A DNA stretch of 7,415 nt from an uncultured Gemmobacter sp. (GTDB taxonomy: Bacteria > Pseudomonadota > Alphaproteobacteria > Rhodobacterales > Rhodobacteraceae), in contig CALKAA010000266.1 of NCBI GenBank assembly GCA_937983495.1, forward strand, positions 1 to 7,415. Direction: 5' to 3'. The notes under the pieces were generated by a model. The model saw only the letters and a program-made list of their open reading frames with translations. It made no database searches and had not been told where the DNA came from. A program made the translations under genes and the position numbers. This document shows, in pieces, positions 5,341-7,415 of this stretch. Each line of letters begins with the position of its first letter. The first letter of the stretch is position 1.

Positions 5341-6759
5341 ATGTCGACCCAAACGACCGGCCCTGTGGCCGGCAGCGGCGCTGGCCGCATGAACCCGCTT
5401 TATTTCGCCGCATGGCGTTGGCATTTCTATGCCGGGCTTTATGTCATCCCCTTTCTCATCATGCTGTCGGTGACCGGCATCGTGATGGTCTGGTTCAGCG
5501 CCATCGCCCCCGAATATGGCGAGCGGCTGAGCCTGTCGCCAGCAGGCCATGCGATGAGCGTGACCGCGCAGGCCGAAGCCGCGGCCACCCATGCCGGGGG
5601 CACGGTCACCCGTTATATCGCGCCCTACAGCCCGGAAAACCCGGCGCTGTTCCGGGTCGAGGGCGAAAACGGCGCGCAGATGGTGGCGCTGGACCCCTAT
5701 TCGGGCGCGGTGCTGCGCAGCACTGTGGAAGGTGCCACCTGGGAAGAACTGGCTGACGGTCTGCATGGGCAATTGCTGATGCAGGGGGAGGCCAAATTCT
5801 GGGGCGATCTTCTGATCGAAATCGCGGCTTCTTTGTGCCTGCTTCTGGTGGTGACGGGCCTCTATCTGGCCTGGCCGCGCAATGGCAAGGGCATGGCCAG
5901 CATGTTGGTGCCGGATTTCAGCGCCACGGGCCGGGCCTTCTGGAAATCGCTGCACCTGAGCCTTGGAAGCTGGTTGAGCCTGATTCTGGTGTTCTTCCTG
6001 ATTTCGGGGCTGAGCTGGGCGGGAATCTGGGGCGGCAAGTTCGTGCAAGCCTGGTCCACCTTCCCGGCGGCGAAATGGGACAATGTGCCACTGTCGGATG
6101 CGACCCATGCCGCGATGAACCATACGGCGGTCGAGGAAGTGCCATGGGCGCTGGAACAGACGCCGATGCCGGCCTCTGGCTCGGATGCGGGCGTGACGGG
6201 CACGGCGGCAGGCGTGCCGGTCGATCTGGAAAGCCTTGTGGCTCTGGCACGCAACCTTGGCTTCGACGCGCGCTTCCAGTTGAATTACCCGAAGGGAGAG
6301 ACGGGCGTTTGGACGATCAGCCGCGACAGCATGTCGAATGACAGTTCTGATCCGACCAGTGACCGCACGGTGCATGTCGATCGGTTCACCGGCAAGGTGC
6401 TGGCCGATGTGAAATTTGCCGATTACAGCCCGGCAGGGCAGGCGATGGCTGTGAGCATTCCGCTGCATATGGGGCTGATGGGCCTGTGGAATGCGGTGCT
6501 GAACATCGCGATCTGCCTTTTGCTGATCGTGGTGTCGGTGGCCTCGGTGGTGATGTGGCTGAAGCGCCGCCCCTCGGGGGCTGCGCGTCTGGCAGCTCCG
6601 CCGCGCCCCGAACTGGTGCCGCTGTCGCGGGGCATGGTGTTGATTGCGCTGGTCATGTCGATGGCGTTTCCGGTGCTGGGGCTGACGCTGCTGGCGGTGC
6701 TGGCGATGGATCTGCTGGTGCTTGCCTGGGTGCCGCCGCTGAAGCGCGCCCTGTCATAA
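5341..6759 (+). CDS. PepSY-associated transmembrane protein, putative haem-dependent inner-membrane reductase (472 aa)
   Basis: Inner-membrane protein of the PepSY_TM (PiuB) family. Hydrophobic segments lie at about 32-52, 155-178, 208-228, 384-406 and 430-465 (long enough for two passes). Between segments 1 and 2 a periplasmic PepSY-like region (about 60-140) contains VTRYIAPYSPENPALFRVEG and LDPYSGAVL, and a second one (about 290-365) contains VHVDRFTGKVLADVKFADY, the classic end of a PepSY repeat. Conserved histidines sit at membrane edges: His28 (WRWHFYAG), His142 (LHGQLL), His205 (LHLSLGSW) and His376 (LHMGLMG). In relatives such as Pseudomonas FoxB, such histidines bind haem and the protein reduces iron in imported siderophores; a metal or siderophore reductase role here is inferred. 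Length is normal for the family. The ATG at 5341 has GGAG 7 nt before it. It follows the DUF2946-like gene closely and in the same direction. No TonB-dependent receptor is in the window. Confidence 0.87.
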   Translation: MSTQTTGPVAGSGAGRMNPLYFAAWRWHFYAGLYVIPFLIMLSVTGIVMVWFSAIAPEYGERLSLSPAGHAMSVTAQAEAAATHAGGTVTRYIAPYSPENPALFRVEGENGAQMVALDPYSGAVLRSTVEGATWEELADGLHGQLLMQGEAKFWGDLLIEIAASLCLLLVVTGLYLAWPRNGKGMASMLVPDFSATGRAFWKSLHLSLGSWLSLILVFFLISGLSWAGIWGGKFVQAWSTFPAAKWDNVPLSDATHAAMNHTAVEEVPWALEQTPMPASGSDAGVTGTAAGVPVDLESLVALARNLGFDARFQLNYPKGETGVWTISRDSMSNDSSDPTSDRTVHVDRFTGKVLADVKFADYSPAGQAMAVSIPLHMGLMGLWNAVLNIAICLLLIVVSVASVVMWLKRRPSGAARLAAPPRPELVPLSRGMVLIALVMSMAFPVLGLTLLAVLAMDLLVLAWVPPLKRALS

Positions 6760-6828
6760 TCGCGGTCGCAATCGCGCGGAACGCGGCCGCGGGCCAAGGG
6801 TTCCGGCCCGGCCCCTGAACATATCGTG

Positions 6829-6856
6829 ACCGCCGCCTCTGGAACGGGGCGGCGGT
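6829..6856 (+). terminator. Possible terminator hairpin after the PepSY gene
   Basis: ACCGCCGCC (6829-6837) pairs with GGCGGCGGT (6848-6856); two more inner pairs, one of them a G-T wobble, reduce the loop to TGGAAC. It stands 69 nt after the PepSY stop. Only a broken T-rich stretch (TTGTCTGTTC) follows a few bases later, so it is a weak intrinsic terminator at best. The rest of the 162 bp gap (6760-6921) shows GC-rich, partly palindromic sequence around 6781-6810 but no recognisable promoter boxes. Confidence 0.45.
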
Positions 6857-6908
6857 GCGCGGGTTGTCTGTTCGGAAGGTGCGAGCCCCATGCCCGCACT
6901 TGAAGAAC

Positions 6909-6913
6909 AGGAG
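6909..6913 (+). promoter_or_regulatory. Ribosome binding site of the PRC-barrel gene
   Basis: AGGAG followed by ATAAGCCC (8 nt) and ATG at 6922. This strong site fixes the start and places a textbook signal peptide at the N-terminus. Confidence 0.85.
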
Positions 6914-6921
6914 ATAAGCCC

Positions 6922-7415
6922 ATGAAAAAGCTGTTTGCTTCGACCGCTCTTGCCCTCACGCTCGCTTCGGCGGCAGCCACCGGGGCCTTTGCGCAAACCG
7001 CGCCCGCCACGCCCTATATCGATGGGATCGAGAATGCGGTGCGTGCCTCGGATTTCATCGGCAAGCGCGTTTATATCACCGCCAATGACACCGCCTCGCT
7101 GGGGGCTGGCAGCTATGCCGATGCCGATAGCGGCTGGGAAGATGCGGGTGAGATCAATGATGTGATCCTGTCGCTGTCGGGCGATACCGAAGCGGTGCTG
7201 GTCGATTTCGGCGGCTTCCTCGGGATCGGGGAAAAGACTGTCGCGGTGGATATGAGCCGTCTGGTCATGGTGCCGGATGCTGACAGCCCGCAGGATTATT
7301 TCATCGTGTTCCAGGGCGGCAAGGCCCAGCTTGAGGCCGCCCCCGCCTTTGACCCCGACATGGTGTTCGAGGCCACGCCGGCCGCCGCCACGGACGACAC
7401 GGCAGCGGCGATGCC
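6922..7415 (+). CDS. Exported PRC-barrel domain protein (partial, 3' end outside window)
   Basis: Translated by hand from the ATG at 6922; 164 codons are visible and the frame is still open at the window edge. Residues 1-24 are a Sec signal peptide: MKK, a hydrophobic core (LFASTALALTLASAAA) and GAFA before a predicted cut at A24/Q25. After a short linker, residues about 42-118 form a PRC-barrel-like domain: ASDFIGKRVYI (42-52), GWEDAGEINDVILS (71-84), EAVLVDFGGFLGIGEKTVAVD (90-110, read in two strands) and MSRLVMV. From about 137 on it becomes Ala/Pro/Asp/Thr-rich, a linker that in related proteobacterial exported proteins often leads to a second PRC-barrel copy, so a second domain may follow outside the window. 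PRC-barrels are general ligand or protein-binding folds; the periplasmic role here is unknown. It has its own ribosome binding site and is 162 bp from the PepSY gene, probably a separate transcription unit. Confidence 0.85.
   Translation, partial: MKKLFASTALALTLASAAATGAFAQTAPATPYIDGIENAVRASDFIGKRVYITANDTASLGAGSYADADSGWEDAGEINDVILSLSGDTEAVLVDFGGFLGIGEKTVAVDMSRLVMVPDADSPQDYFIVFQGGKAQLEAAPAFDPDMVFEATPAAATDDTAAAM

Noticed and set aside
5005..6468. A 487-codon minus-strand open frame opposite the DUF2946 and PepSY genes.
   Set aside because: Arg/His/Ala/Gln-rich with no domain or membrane pattern, and it opposes two genes with recognisable families and a good ribosome binding site. Shadow frame of GC-rich coding DNA.
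6781..6810. GC-rich palindromic patch (GCGGCCGC and GGGCC...GGCCC) after the PepSY gene as a terminator or repeat element.
   Set aside because: Stems are 4-5 bp only and such palindromes are expected by chance in DNA of this composition; no T-tract follows.

Overview
The window is GC-rich DNA with tightly packed genes and strong GGAG-type ribosome binding sites. The gene content (DUF2339 membrane protein, group III truncated haemoglobin, FAD/GcvT-fused dimethylglycine dehydrogenase-type enzyme, secreted PRC-barrel protein) points to an alphaproteobacterium, most likely of the Rhodobacteraceae (Rhodobacter/Paracoccus-like). That assignment is inferred from gene style; no rRNA or other marker gene is present.

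Layout. (1) Positions 1-1214, plus strand: the C-terminal part of a multi-pass DUF2339 protein whose start lies outside the window. (2) Positions 1191-2135, minus strand: a GNAT acetyltransferase followed by a group III truncated haemoglobin. The haemoglobin overlaps the DUF2339 gene tail to tail by 24 bp, and a strong hairpin sits just after the DUF2339 stop. (3) Positions 2181-4725, minus strand: an 832-residue flavoprotein of the dimethylglycine/sarcosine dehydrogenase family, ending in a good intrinsic terminator. (4) Positions 4726-4897: a divergent intergenic region that must carry promoters both ways and holds an interrupted inverted repeat. (5) Positions 4898-6759, plus strand: a probable two-gene operon of a small DUF2946-like membrane-anchored protein and a PepSY-associated transmembrane protein, with a hairpin at their junction. 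(6) Positions 6922-7415, plus strand: the start of an exported PRC-barrel protein that runs off the window.

How the genes relate. The flavoprotein probably removes a methyl group from dimethylglycine (or a related N-methyl amine) in the cytoplasm and passes the one-carbon unit to tetrahydrofolate, as in glycine betaine breakdown. The DUF2946/PepSY pair is of the kind found next to TonB-dependent receptors for siderophore or metal uptake. The PepSY protein has the histidines expected of a haem-containing inner-membrane reductase, but no receptor lies in the window. The GNAT and haemoglobin genes may share a transcript. The remaining neighbours show no evident functional link.

No CRISPR array, tRNA, rRNA, insertion sequence or phage gene was seen. 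I do not see a clearly new multi-gene system. The observations most worth a second look are small ones: hairpins abutting ribosome binding sites, the hairpin inside the convergent overlap, and the putative operator in the divergent region.
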